A DNA stretch of 64,000 nucleotides from Peribacillus sp044761985 (GTDB lineage Bacteria; Bacillota; Bacilli; Bacillales; DSM-1321). The position numbers were made by a program, and so were the translations under genes. The notes under the pieces were generated by a model that was not told where the DNA came from, searched no databases, and saw nothing but the letters and a program-made list of their open reading frames with translations. Below are positions 16,561 to 25,141 of the stretch, piece by piece. Position 1 is the first letter of the stretch; every line of letters starts with the position of its first letter. The stretch covers positions 1 through 64,000 of the forward strand of contig NZ_JBIWDK010000002.1 of the NCBI RefSeq assembly GCF_044761985.1. The letters run 5' to 3'.

Positions 16561-17084
16561 CAGCAACATCGATCGTCCTCATCCTCTTTCTTCCCCACTA
16601 CATCATCTGTCACCTTATCATCGAGCTGGTTCTTCAATGTCAATTCTGCGGCCTTTCCATCACTTGGCGACCCATCGGAAAAATACATCGGAAATAAGGA
16701 AAAGAACATGATATAAAAAGAGAAATATATGAATTGGTACCAGAGGACCGACTTCTCCAAGATTCCCTGATAAACCAAACTATATATCAACAACATGCTA
16801 ATTAGGTTAAAGAGGGCTCCCCCTAAGTAAATCAAACTATTCGTGAACTTATTATCATATTTTAATCCCTTGAACTCACAATGCCCATTCCAAAAGTAGT
16901 ATTTTCTCACTTCTATATTGCAAAAGGAGAAAATCTTATCTCCACATCCGATCTTGATTTTTTTCTCCGTACCGCCAAATAGTGTGACAAAGAATAGATG
17001 CCCACCTAAATGAATGAGCGTGACAACCGGTAAAATCAGAAAAAAGGAAAAGAGAAATTTAGTGATATCAGACAAACCGAACAT
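16560..17084 (-). CDS. M50-like membrane protein with degenerate active site
   Basis: A 174-residue membrane protein with about four helices. The first helix contains LIHLGGHLFFVTLFGG, which lines up with the site-2 protease motif HExxH followed by a hydrophobic stretch, but reads H-L-G-G-H, so the catalytic Glu is replaced. A later MYFSDGSPSDGK resembles the second M50 motif (N/xPDG). The C-terminus is acidic and ends in CC. Cys at GCGDKIFSFCNIE could bind metal. It is probably a non-proteolytic member, not a working protease. The start at 17084 is chosen because AAGGAGG abuts the earlier ATG at 17093. Confidence 0.7.
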   Translation of the reverse strand: MFGLSDITKFLFSFFLILPVVTLIHLGGHLFFVTLFGGTEKKIKIGCGDKIFSFCNIEVRKYYFWNGHCEFKGLKYDNKFTNSLIYLGGALFNLISMLLIYSLVYQGILEKSVLWYQFIYFSFYIMFFSLFPMYFSDGSPSDGKAAELTLKNQLDDKVTDDVVGKKEDEDDRCC

Positions 17085-17220
17085 GCCAATCATCCTCCTT
17101 ATTTGAGCTTGGTGTATACAGACAAGTCCTTATTCGAAGGATGATACTCTCTTACCCGGTGTGGATACGTTATAACTAGTAAATATTCACATGTCTTAAG
17201 GGACTCCCCCTTTAACCCAC

Positions 17221-17247
17221 AAAAAAACCGGCAGATCATCTGCCGGT
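17221..17247 (-). terminator. terminator of the CaiB-type gene
   Basis: ACCGGCAGAT and ATCTGCCGGT (17227-17247) form a near-perfect palindrome followed on the minus strand by seven T. Confidence 0.88.
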
Positions 17248-17257
17248 CCATCCGTTG

Positions 17258-18364
17258 CTATCGCTCCAATTCAAGAGTGCCAAAGACCTCATCATTACTT
17301 TGTCCCGGCTTCATCCCAACATGTTTATACTCTGGAGTGAAGACCGATGTTTTGATGGGACAAGCCATCTGCCTCTGCATCTTTCCTTCTCCATCAGGCA
17401 CTTCGACTATCATGCCGCGCGCTTGCAGTTGCGGGTGATTGGTCGCTTCAGAAAAAGTCAGCACCGGTTCGACACAAGCCTCGAAATCTTCGAATATGCC
17501 CTGCCATTCTTCAAATGTCTTTTCAAGAAATGCATGCTTGATGATCCTTTTGAATTGGATGCTGCTTTCCGCATCTTGCTTCATGCTTAACTCGAACAGT
17601 TCAGGCTGTCCGATTGCTTCACATAACACTTCACGGAATGATGGCTCCAAGCTTCCAACCGAGAAGTAACGGCCGTCTTTCGTTTCATAAAAATCATAAA
17701 ATGTTCCGCCATTCAATACCAATTTTTCCGGTTCAAGCTCCAATCCACCCTGTAAATGTAGGGGGGCAGATATCGCATTCAAAGCAAAGCTGCAATCGGT
17801 CATGCTAATATCGATGAACTGACCTTCACCCGTCCGCTCCCGGTAGATGACTGCCGACAAAATCCCGATGACAGCGTGCATGGAGCCTCCTGCAAGGTCG
17901 GCTATTTGTGTTCCATTTTTTGCAGGTCCTCCTTTTTGCGTACCTGAGTAACCGGACAATCCCGCTATCGAAATATAGTTGATATCATGACCTGGACGAT
18001 TCTTGTAGGGACCAGTCTGACCAAAGCCAGTAAGCGAACAGTAAATCAACTTTGGATTGATTTGTTTTAATTCTTCGTATCCCAGCCCCAACCGATCCAT
18101 GACACCCGGCCGGAACTGTTCAAGGACAATATCATATTCCTTCACTAGATTCTTTACGGCATCAATCGACTCCTGCCGTTTCAAATCAAGGGCAACCGAT
18201 TTTTTTGAACGGTTCAAATATTGATCGACTCCCCATGTATCAACCTTGGCCGGCCGTTCTACCTTCAACACTTCCGCTCCTAAGTCTGCAAGCATGAGCG
18301 TAGCGAATGGCCCTGGCAAAAGTGTCGAAAAGTCTAGCACTTTCAGATTGGTCAACAGTGTCAT
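17258..18364 (-). CDS. CaiB/BaiF family (class III) CoA-transferase
   Basis: A 368-residue protein of the family containing formyl-CoA transferase, carnitine CoA-transferase and alpha-methylacyl-CoA racemase. Motifs include KVLDFSTLLPGPFATLMLAD, RSKKSVALDLK and ADLAGGSMHAVIGILSAVIYRE; the Asp of ADLAGG aligns with the catalytic Asp of the family. TGFGQTGPYKNRPGHDINY is the CoA-binding block. The substrate is unknown; its length fits the racemase-like branch. No acyl-CoA enzymes are adjacent, so the context does not help. The ATG follows GAAGGTG. Confidence 0.9.
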   Translation of the reverse strand: MTLLTNLKVLDFSTLLPGPFATLMLADLGAEVLKVERPAKVDTWGVDQYLNRSKKSVALDLKRQESIDAVKNLVKEYDIVLEQFRPGVMDRLGLGYEELKQINPKLIYCSLTGFGQTGPYKNRPGHDINYISIAGLSGYSGTQKGGPAKNGTQIADLAGGSMHAVIGILSAVIYRERTGEGQFIDISMTDCSFALNAISAPLHLQGGLELEPEKLVLNGGTFYDFYETKDGRYFSVGSLEPSFREVLCEAIGQPELFELSMKQDAESSIQFKRIIKHAFLEKTFEEWQGIFEDFEACVEPVLTFSEATNHPQLQARGMIVEVPDGEGKMQRQMACPIKTSVFTPEYKHVGMKPGQSNDEVFGTLELER

Positions 18365-18524
18365 CGTTCATGCACCTTCCTTTTCTACCAAATGGATGCA
18401 TTCTTCCTCAGTTGGGATTTCTATCTTTTATACTCATTCTTCTTCCACCCTTTCGTTTCCTGCAAAACAACATTCACATCCAATTCAATGCGACTAACAT
18501 TGGTACATGTTCAATTTAAAATAA

Positions 18525-18561
18525 TAAAATAACCGGAACCATGTCTGTGAACATGGTCCGG
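18525..18561 (-). terminator. terminator of the lysP-like gene
   Basis: CCGGAACCATG and CATGGTCCGG pair around an 8-nt loop. On the minus strand TTATTTTATT follows. Confidence 0.85.
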
Positions 18562-18567
18562 AAGTTT

Positions 18568-20058
18568 TCAGTCATACTTTTCATCAAAATTAATTTCTAC
18601 TTCTTCGAGCTTAACGAATCTCGTTTTCCTAATCAGTTTATACCCAAACCAGAGGGCGAGAAAAAGAGGGATTCCTAAGTACGCCGCCACCACACTTCCC
18701 CAATCGATATGGTCCGAAAAGAACGCTTGGATATTTTGAGCCAAGATGACGACCATTCCAATCGTAATGGCAAATATCGTCCCGATTGGAAACCATAAAG
18801 CCTTGTACGGCAGCTTATCCAATGAATGCCCTTGTAACACATATGCCTTACGGAAGCGATAATGGCTTATGGAAATGCCCAGCCAGAAGATAAATCCCGT
18901 TATCCCGATCGCGTTCATTAGCCATAGATATACGGTGCCATCACCGAATATGGAAGCCAAAAAGGCAAGCATTCCGATGGAACATGTTAAGATCATACCC
19001 GCCACTGGGACACCTCGTTTGTTCAGTTTGGCAAAAATCCGGGGTGCTTGCCCGGCTTTAGCCATCGAATATAACATACGGGTAGAGGCATATAAGCTTG
19101 AATTCCCCGCAGATAATACCGCAGTTAAAATCACGGCGTTCATCAGGGAAGCCGCAAAGGCTACTCCCGCTTTCTCAAATATGAGCGTAAATGGGCTGAC
19201 CATAACATTCTCGCCTTGTAAACTTGAATTCGTATAAGGGATAAGCAGCCCTATCACGAAAATCGCCAATATGTAAAAAAGGAGAATCCTCCAGAAGACG
19301 CTTTTAATGGCCTTCGGTATATTTTTAGCTGGATTTTCACTTTCCCCAGCTGCAACACCAACGATTTCCGTCCCCTGAAAAGAAAAACCTGCTGCTATGA
19401 AAACGATGAATACCCCCATGAACCCACCTGGAAAAGGAGCATCGTCCACTGTGAAATTTTTAAAGCCTACCGCTTCCCCTCCCATAATGCCTACAATCAT
19501 GAGTAAGCCGACAATGATAAAAATGATGATGGCCGTAACTTTAATGAAAGAAAACCAATATTCCCCTTCACCATAGCCTTTGACAGAGAGATAGTTCAAT
19601 AGAAAAATAAGCACTAAAAATGAGAAACTCCACAATAGTGATGGACTATCCGGAAACCAGAATTTCATGATGATGGTCGATGCGGCTAACTCAGCCGCTA
19701 TAGTCATGGACCAGTTGAACCAATATGTCCAACCCAAGGCAAATCCAAAGGCAGGATCGACAAATTTCGTTCCATATGTACTAAATGATCCACTGGTTGG
19801 CATAAAGGCAGCTAGTTCCCCTAAGCTTGTCATGACAAAGTACACCATGGCCCCGACCAATGCGTAAGCAAGTAGAGCACCGCCTGGTCCCGCTGTATGT
19901 ATGGCAGCCCCACTGCTAAGAAACAATCCTGTTCCGATGGCTCCTCCAATGGAAATCATCGTTAAGTGACGAGATTTCAACCCTCTGTTTAACGCCTGTT
20001 CTTTTTTCGGTGTTTCGACTGGATACTCAAAGACTTCCTCTTCGCGTTTTACTATCAT
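18568..20058 (-). CDS. lysP: amino acid permease, LysP-like
   Basis: A 496-residue APC-superfamily permease with twelve helices. It follows E. coli LysP closely from memory: LKSRHLTMISIGGAIGTGLF, FVMTSLGELAAFMPTSGSF, GTEIVGVAAGESENPAKNIP and TAVLSAGNSSLYASTRMLYS. The likely role is lysine:H+ uptake, though other basic or neutral amino acids cannot be excluded. The ATG follows AAAGGGG. The upstream region does not show the conserved L-box lysine riboswitch core, so regulation is not apparent. Confidence 0.88.
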   Translation of the reverse strand: MIVKREEEVFEYPVETPKKEQALNRGLKSRHLTMISIGGAIGTGLFLSSGAAIHTAGPGGALLAYALVGAMVYFVMTSLGELAAFMPTSGSFSTYGTKFVDPAFGFALGWTYWFNWSMTIAAELAASTIIMKFWFPDSPSLLWSFSFLVLIFLLNYLSVKGYGEGEYWFSFIKVTAIIIFIIVGLLMIVGIMGGEAVGFKNFTVDDAPFPGGFMGVFIVFIAAGFSFQGTEIVGVAAGESENPAKNIPKAIKSVFWRILLFYILAIFVIGLLIPYTNSSLQGENVMVSPFTLIFEKAGVAFAASLMNAVILTAVLSAGNSSLYASTRMLYSMAKAGQAPRIFAKLNKRGVPVAGMILTCSIGMLAFLASIFGDGTVYLWLMNAIGITGFIFWLGISISHYRFRKAYVLQGHSLDKLPYKALWFPIGTIFAITIGMVVILAQNIQAFFSDHIDWGSVVAAYLGIPLFLALWFGYKLIRKTRFVKLEEVEINFDEKYD

Positions 20059-20398
20059 ATGTACATCCCCTTTTGCTTTTGCACGCAGTTCAGAAAATTC
20101 CCACTTTAGAAATTATACTACTTGAAAGTTCTGAATGGATTAATTATTCTATTTCTTTCAGCAATTTTCATGCCACTTTTCACTTGTCAGCAAAATCCTA
20201 CATCTTCACCCAATAAAACCGCGATATAGACAAATTCCTTTGCACTTACGCCATATTTCTTTGTATTTTTGTGCCACGATATTTTGCACTTATTGGGGAT
20301 TCTTCAAGAGGATAACGATTAATTTCCCTAAATTAGTTGCTTTTCTTCCTAATTGCTGTCAAGCTTATACAATCTGGACTATAAAAGAAAAGAACAAG
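20059..20398. other. divergent intergenic region, no gene recognised
   Basis: This 340-nt A/T-rich gap separates the lysP-like gene (minus) from the SET-domain gene (plus). It must hold both promoters. On the minus strand a TATAAT box lies near 20116-20121 without a good -35. I see no riboswitch core and no supported small gene. Confidence 0.4.
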
Positions 20399-20410
20399 TA
20401 GGTGACGAAT

Positions 20411-20809
20411 ATGATCGAAGTTAAAAATTCCACACTCAGTGATGGAGAGTTCAATAGAGGCGTTTTCGCAAAACGTGATATTAAAAAAGGTGAGCTGTTG
20501 CATGAAGCACCGGTTATCGCTTATCCAAATGAAGAGCATGTTCATATCGAGAAAACATTGCTAGCGGATTATGCGTTTGAGTATGGCATCAACCATACTT
20601 GCCTGCTTTTAGGATATGGCATGCTGTTTAACCACTCCTATACGCCGAATGCCACATATGACATAAACTTTGATCATCATACATTCGATTTCTTCGCTTA
20701 TACCGATATTAAGGCGGGAGAAGAGATTACCATCAATTATAATGGTGAGGTCGATAACGAAGATCCATTATGGTTCAATAAAGAAGACAATGGTGAAGAA
20801 GCTGAGTAA
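20411..20809 (+). CDS. SET-domain protein
   Basis: A 132-residue protein that is essentially one SET domain, the fold of protein lysine methyltransferases. Motifs in order are RGVFAKRDIKKGELLHE (N-SET), GYGMLFNHSYTPNATYD (the NHS core that binds S-adenosylmethionine) and EEITINYNGEV (with the catalytic-region Tyr). Post-SET cysteines are absent. Small bacterial SET proteins of this type exist but their targets are unknown. The ATG at 20411 is preferred to the GTG at 20402 because AGGTGA at 20399-20404 overlaps the latter. The acidic C-terminal tail ends EEAE. Confidence 0.88.
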   Translation: MIEVKNSTLSDGEFNRGVFAKRDIKKGELLHEAPVIAYPNEEHVHIEKTLLADYAFEYGINHTCLLLGYGMLFNHSYTPNATYDINFDHHTFDFFAYTDIKAGEEITINYNGEVDNEDPLWFNKEDNGEEAE

Positions 20810-20820
20810 TTGATGACATA

Positions 20821-20875
20821 AAAGCGCCTGCCGTTTAAAAAACTTTCTCCAGTTTTTTAAAGGCAGGTGCTTTTT
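20821..20875 (+). terminator. terminator of the SET-domain gene
   Basis: AAGCGCCTGCC and GGCAGGTGCTT pair, and the stem is extended by TTTAAAAAACT with AGTTTTTTAAA. This gives a long hairpin followed by TTTTT. Confidence 0.9.
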
Positions 20876-20892
20876 ACGTAATTCGGGAAACC

Positions 20893-20938
20893 AAAAAAGC
20901 TCCATCAAGGATATGCTATCCCTTGATGGAGCTTTTTT
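20893..20938. terminator. strong bidirectional terminator
   Basis: AAAAAAGCTCCATCAAGG and CCTTGATGGAGCTTTTTT form an 18-bp stem around a 10-nt loop. It serves the 62-aa minus-strand gene and backs up the SET-gene terminator. Confidence 0.9.
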
Positions 20939-20948
20939 TCATGCTACC

Positions 20949-21137
20949 TTAATTGATTGTTGAATTACTTGATTTTGATTTAGTGAAGGATTGGAGTTGG
21001 CTCTTTACCTTATCAATCATTTCAGGATTAGCGATTGATTTGATCTGGCTTATTGTTTTCTCACGCGTTTCTTTATTGCGCATTAAGTAAGCAGCTGCTC
21101 CCAATACGACGGTTCCAATCATTTTGTTTGATGGCAT
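20949..21137 (-). CDS. small hypothetical protein, 62 aa
   Basis: It begins MPSNKMIGTVVLGAAAYLMR, with a short hydrophobic segment, followed by a charged helical region (ETREKTISQIKSIANPEMID) and a Ser/Lys-rich end. It looks like a small membrane-anchored or YtxH-like cytosolic helix protein, but I cannot name a family. The start at 21137 is chosen because AAGGAGG lies 9 nt upstream; the longer open frame to 21218 lacks a ribosome site. Confidence 0.75.
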   Translation of the reverse strand: MPSNKMIGTVVLGAAAYLMRNKETREKTISQIKSIANPEMIDKVKSQLQSFTKSKSSNSTIN

Positions 21138-21221
21138 CTGAGTTTCCTCCTTATATTTTAGTATAGTATAGTATTTCCCTATAACCACTTCTTTAAACAA
21201 GGAGACCCAAACATCCATCCT

Positions 21222-23651
21222 TCAGGCGACCGGAAACGCATATAGATTGCGTAGAAACTTGTCTTCTAATTCGTGTGCTGGCAACGGTTTACTGAACATG
21301 TAACCCTGTACCTGGTTACACTCCATTTCTTTTAAAAAGTCAAATTGCGTTTGATATTCAACGCCTTCTGCCACAATATTCAGCTGCATATTTTTGGCCA
21401 GCCCAATGATGGACGCCACAATCGCTTCATCCGGTCCACCGGTTGCCAAGTTCCTGATAAACGATTGGTCGATTTTCAATGTATTGATGGGGTAATCCTT
21501 TAAGTAAGCAAAAGAACTATATCCGGTACCGAAGTCATCTATGGCGATCTTCACGCCAAGTTCCCTTAACCTTTCAAAGGTAAAGATGGCCCTATTCACA
21601 TTGTTCATCGCCGTACTTTCAGTAATTTCCAACTCGAGATTCCTTCCATCTATATTCCATTTGTCCAACATGCATCTCAACTTTTCGATGAAATTCTCCT
21701 GCATGAATTGCCGCGTCGATATGTTGACGGCGATATGAATGGAATCGAATCCTTCTTTATGCCAGGCATGGAGTTGGGCACATGCCAAGTCGAGTATCTT
21801 TTCACCGAGTTGGATGATCAGCCCCGTTTCCTCAGCCAATGGAATGAACTCAGCTGGTGAGACGAATCCCAGCCTTGGATGATTCCAACGGACCAAAGCT
21901 TCTACACCTGATATTTTCTCAGTCTGTGTATCGATCTTTGGTTGAAAGTATAATAGAAATTCATTATCTTTATGAATCCCCATCCTCATTTCTTCTTCAA
22001 TCAGGATTTTATCCAATCTACTTTCCATGGACTCTTTAAAGAACTTATACGATGAGTCTCCCGTTCCTTTTCCTAAGAACATCGCCAGATCCGCTCTTTT
22101 CAAAAGTTCTTCGATGTCCCCCCCATCCTGCGGGTAAGCTGATATCCCAATACATGTGGTTGTGTAGATGTCATGGTTATTGACCTTGATTGGTTCTACC
22201 AAAGATTCCAGTAACTTTTGGGCGGTGATTTCCACTTGTTCAAGCCCGGATATCTGCGGCAGGAATACCGCAAATTCATCCACCCCGATTCTAGCTAGGA
22301 GTTCTCCTGGTTCCAGGCAATCGTCAAACCGTTTGGCAATTTCTTTTATAAACCAATCACCTTGCCCATGTCCCAAGGTATCGTTAATGGTCTTGAATCG
22401 ATCAATATCCATCAGGAGTAAAGCAGACATGCCTTCCACATTTTGCTCAATGAAGATATTTGCTTTTTCCTTAAAGGACCTTCGGTTTGGCAACCCTGTA
22501 AGTTCATCATGATAGGCCATATAATTGACTTTGGCCAAGGCCGCTTTCTGCTCGGTGATGTCCTTGGCAATTCCGTATACACCTTCGATTTCATTATCGA
22601 CATATACCGGAACGGTCAAGACATTAAGAGCGACCATACTTTCATTTTTATGGATGGCCATAATTTCAAAAGAGCGAAGGGTCCCTTTTAACGTATCCAT
22701 ATAGTAGTTTTTGCTTTCCTGCCATTCCTCTTCAGATAAAAGATTTTCAATCGAAAAGCTTAGAATGTCCTCCGGTGTATAACCTAAAACCTTAAAAACC
22801 GCCGGGTTGACCATTTCCAGCTTGCCTTCCTTATTGATCCTGAAAATGATATCTGGATTGTGTGTCACAAGGGAATCGTACTTTTTCTGGGTTAGTAGCA
22901 ACTCCTTGTTCTGTAGGGTGAGTTTCTTATCAAGGCGAATGAAAAAGAGGACAACTATCTGAATGAAAAGCATGGCACTTCCGATTCCGAGTGCCAGAAA
23001 GAGCGTTCCAACAGGAAGAGCTGAACTGGTTGGTGAAACCGTGTGATTGCTATGATACGTAGCAGCCGCCATTCCCGTATAGTGCGTGCCTGCAACCGCT
23101 ATCCCGATGATATTTGCACTGATGATTTTTTCAACCAGCCTGGTAGCCTTTTGATGTTTATAGTGAAAGTTGATCTTTAAAGCCGCGACCGAAGCGGAAC
23201 AAGCAATTAGTACGGAACAGATCACCAATAGCGGATCGTACTGAATGGACGCCGCCATACGCATCGAAGCCATTCCCGTGTAATGCATCGTAAGGATGGC
23301 CGTACTCAATGAGGCACCTCCAATGAATAACTGTTTCCGATTCATCGTTTCACGACTGACAAAGAACAAGGACATCCCTGAAGCAAAAATGGCGATCCCA
23401 ACCGATATCAGAACCTTAAGATAATCATACGTAATTGTTTCATGGACCTGTAAAGCCAGCATCCCGATAAAATGCATCGACCATATACCTAGACCCATCG
23501 TAATCGCTCCACCTACCAGCCAATATTTCTTGGCTTTCTGTTTTGAATGGATGATTCTTCCCACAAGATCCAAAGCCGAATACGAAGCCAAGGTCACAAT
23601 TATGAAGGACAAAATGACAAGCCCTATGTTATAGCTTCCATGTATGTGCAA
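21222..23651 (-). CDS. MHYT-PAS-GGDEF-EAL cyclic-di-GMP signalling protein
   Basis: An 809-residue membrane sensor. Residues 1-235 hold seven hydrophobic helices with three MHYT units (SMHFIGM near 59, TMHYTGM near 121, THYTGM near 189), thought to bind copper and sense a gas or redox signal. A PAS domain covers about 255-370. GGDEF (about 375-530) has the active-site loop RIGVDEF instead of GG(D/E)EF. EAL (about 550-800) keeps GVEALVRW, LEITES, IDDFGTGYSS, LKIDQSFI and AEGVE. The protein is therefore probably a c-di-GMP phosphodiesterase. It resembles B. subtilis YkoW and Pseudomonas MucR in layout. It stands alone. Confidence 0.95.
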   Translation of the reverse strand: MHIHGSYNIGLVILSFIIVTLASYSALDLVGRIIHSKQKAKKYWLVGGAITMGLGIWSMHFIGMLALQVHETITYDYLKVLISVGIAIFASGMSLFFVSRETMNRKQLFIGGASLSTAILTMHYTGMASMRMAASIQYDPLLVICSVLIACSASVAALKINFHYKHQKATRLVEKIISANIIGIAVAGTHYTGMAAATYHSNHTVSPTSSALPVGTLFLALGIGSAMLFIQIVVLFFIRLDKKLTLQNKELLLTQKKYDSLVTHNPDIIFRINKEGKLEMVNPAVFKVLGYTPEDILSFSIENLLSEEEWQESKNYYMDTLKGTLRSFEIMAIHKNESMVALNVLTVPVYVDNEIEGVYGIAKDITEQKAALAKVNYMAYHDELTGLPNRRSFKEKANIFIEQNVEGMSALLLMDIDRFKTINDTLGHGQGDWFIKEIAKRFDDCLEPGELLARIGVDEFAVFLPQISGLEQVEITAQKLLESLVEPIKVNNHDIYTTTCIGISAYPQDGGDIEELLKRADLAMFLGKGTGDSSYKFFKESMESRLDKILIEEEMRMGIHKDNEFLLYFQPKIDTQTEKISGVEALVRWNHPRLGFVSPAEFIPLAEETGLIIQLGEKILDLACAQLHAWHKEGFDSIHIAVNISTRQFMQENFIEKLRCMLDKWNIDGRNLELEITESTAMNNVNRAIFTFERLRELGVKIAIDDFGTGYSSFAYLKDYPINTLKIDQSFIRNLATGGPDEAIVASIIGLAKNMQLNIVAEGVEYQTQFDFLKEMECNQVQGYMFSKPLPAHELEDKFLRNLYAFPVA

Positions 23652-23770
23652 TTTTTTTCTCCCTCATCAAAAATTCCCGTTTCTAGTCATATATCGGACA
23701 CATTTCAGCAATTTCAATCTCCACATCCATTAAATATACATATTTACCAAGCCAGTTCCTTCAAAAGACG

Positions 23771-23802
23771 AAAAAGAACCCGAACGACACCGTTCGGGTT
23801 CT
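23771..23802 (-). terminator. terminator of the tcaA-like/GH3 operon
   Basis: AGAACCCGAACG and CGTTCGGGTTCT form a perfect 12-bp stem with a 4-nt loop, then TTTTT on the minus strand. Confidence 0.9.
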
Positions 23803-23815
23803 ACTTCTTGCCAAT

Positions 23816-25141
23816 TCATTCAAGGCCCAGACCATTGATATAATCCACGCTTTCAGGACTTTTCACTACTTTTGCAGCTTGTTCTGGGTCAACGGTCGTT
23901 TGTTGAATGTTGTTCAGTTTGTAAGTCAGGACGCGCTTTGTTGATTCATCGATTCGTTCCATCGGGATTTCCCCTTTTTTAACGGCATCGATTATCCCGT
24001 TATACACCTCTAATTGGTGGGGATGTTCGTGACAAACCAAGACGATGTCCACGCCTGCAAGAATCGCTTCTTTGCCCATGTCCTTAAAGGAAAAGTAATT
24101 TTTCACGGCTCCCATTTCCATATCATCCGTGATGATGATTCCTTTGTAGCCAAGCTTCTCTCGTAGCAGGTCTTCGATAATGACCTTGGATAGGCTGGCA
24201 GGTTTTTCTTTATCATAAGCCGGATATTTTATATGCGTCACCATCATGAAAAACTTGTCATTATCCACTTCCTTGATGATTTCTTTAAACGGATAGATAT
24301 CCGAGTTTTCCAGGTCAAGCTGGTTTGCTTCCACGGAAGAGGTCTCGACATGTGGATCAATCTCGCTACGGCCATTCCCCGGGAAGTGCTTCAGGGCTCC
24401 TGTAACGGATGCTTCATTCAACCCTTCAATCACTTTTTCCCCATATTGATGGACTTTTTTTGGGTCCGTTCCAAATGAACGGCTATCTTTCTTCGATAAA
24501 TCCAAAACAGGGGCAAAGTTAAGGTTGATTCCCATCGACTCCAGCTCTCTACCATTCAATTTAGCCACCTGATATACTTCATCCGCAGTGGCCTTTTCCC
24601 CTAACTTCTGTTGCGAAGGGATAGGGGAAACCTGTTCCCTCATCCGGGTAATGGCCCCTCCTTCTTGATCGATGGCAACCATGAGTGGAAGCGAGAATCG
24701 GCTACCTTCTGCAGATTCCTGCAGGGAGTTGGATAACTCGGCCACTTGTTTAGGAGAACTCATATTACGGTCAAAGTAAATGATGCCGCCTATATGCTTT
24801 TCTTCGATGAACTCCTGAACCTCGGTGCTCTTTTCCGTACCAGAAAAGCCGATCATCATGAGCTGCCCGACTTTTTCTTCGAGCGTCATCTTTTCTAGCA
24901 TTTTCTCCACTTTTTCATCGGTATTGGTCAATGCATTAATTTCCTTATCACTTGTATCCTCTTTATTTATCTTATTCTCTTGTACGGTTGTTTCCTCTTT
25001 TTTATTGGCTTCCTTGGTACCACGATTCTCTGTCTTTTCACTTGGAAGATTCGTATCCATATTCAACTGGATGAGTACGACCGTTAAAAATGAAAGAAGC
25101 GCAATGAAGAGGAGTCCAATGTATATATACCTTTTCTTCAT
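23816..25141 (-). CDS. glycoside hydrolase family 3 (NagZ-like beta-N-acetylhexosaminidase)
   Basis: A 441-residue GH3 enzyme with one N-terminal transmembrane anchor (about 5-26) and a polar linker rich in Glu/Lys/Thr. The catalytic barrel follows: LMVAIDQEGGAITRM, ALKHFPGNGRSEIDPH (residues about 249-264, keeping the Asp-x-His pair of NagZ enzymes), THIKYPAYD and IITDDMEMGA, whose first Asp (about 339) is the likely nucleophile. The expected role is release of N-acetylglucosamine from wall muropeptides outside the cell. The common KHFPGHG is KHFPGNG here. It overlaps the upstream TcaA-like gene by 4 nt (ATGA), so translation is coupled. Confidence 0.92.
   Translation of the reverse strand: MKKRYIYIGLLFIALLSFLTVVLIQLNMDTNLPSEKTENRGTKEANKKEETTVQENKINKEDTSDKEINALTNTDEKVEKMLEKMTLEEKVGQLMMIGFSGTEKSTEVQEFIEEKHIGGIIYFDRNMSSPKQVAELSNSLQESAEGSRFSLPLMVAIDQEGGAITRMREQVSPIPSQQKLGEKATADEVYQVAKLNGRELESMGINLNFAPVLDLSKKDSRSFGTDPKKVHQYGEKVIEGLNEASVTGALKHFPGNGRSEIDPHVETSSVEANQLDLENSDIYPFKEIIKEVDNDKFFMMVTHIKYPAYDKEKPASLSKVIIEDLLREKLGYKGIIITDDMEMGAVKNYFSFKDMGKEAILAGVDIVLVCHEHPHQLEVYNGIIDAVKKGEIPMERIDESTKRVLTYKLNNIQQTTVDPEQAAKVVKSPESVDYINGLGLE

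Noticed and set aside
20059..20400. Lysine riboswitch before the lysP-like gene
   Set aside because: I looked for the conserved L-box core and did not find it.
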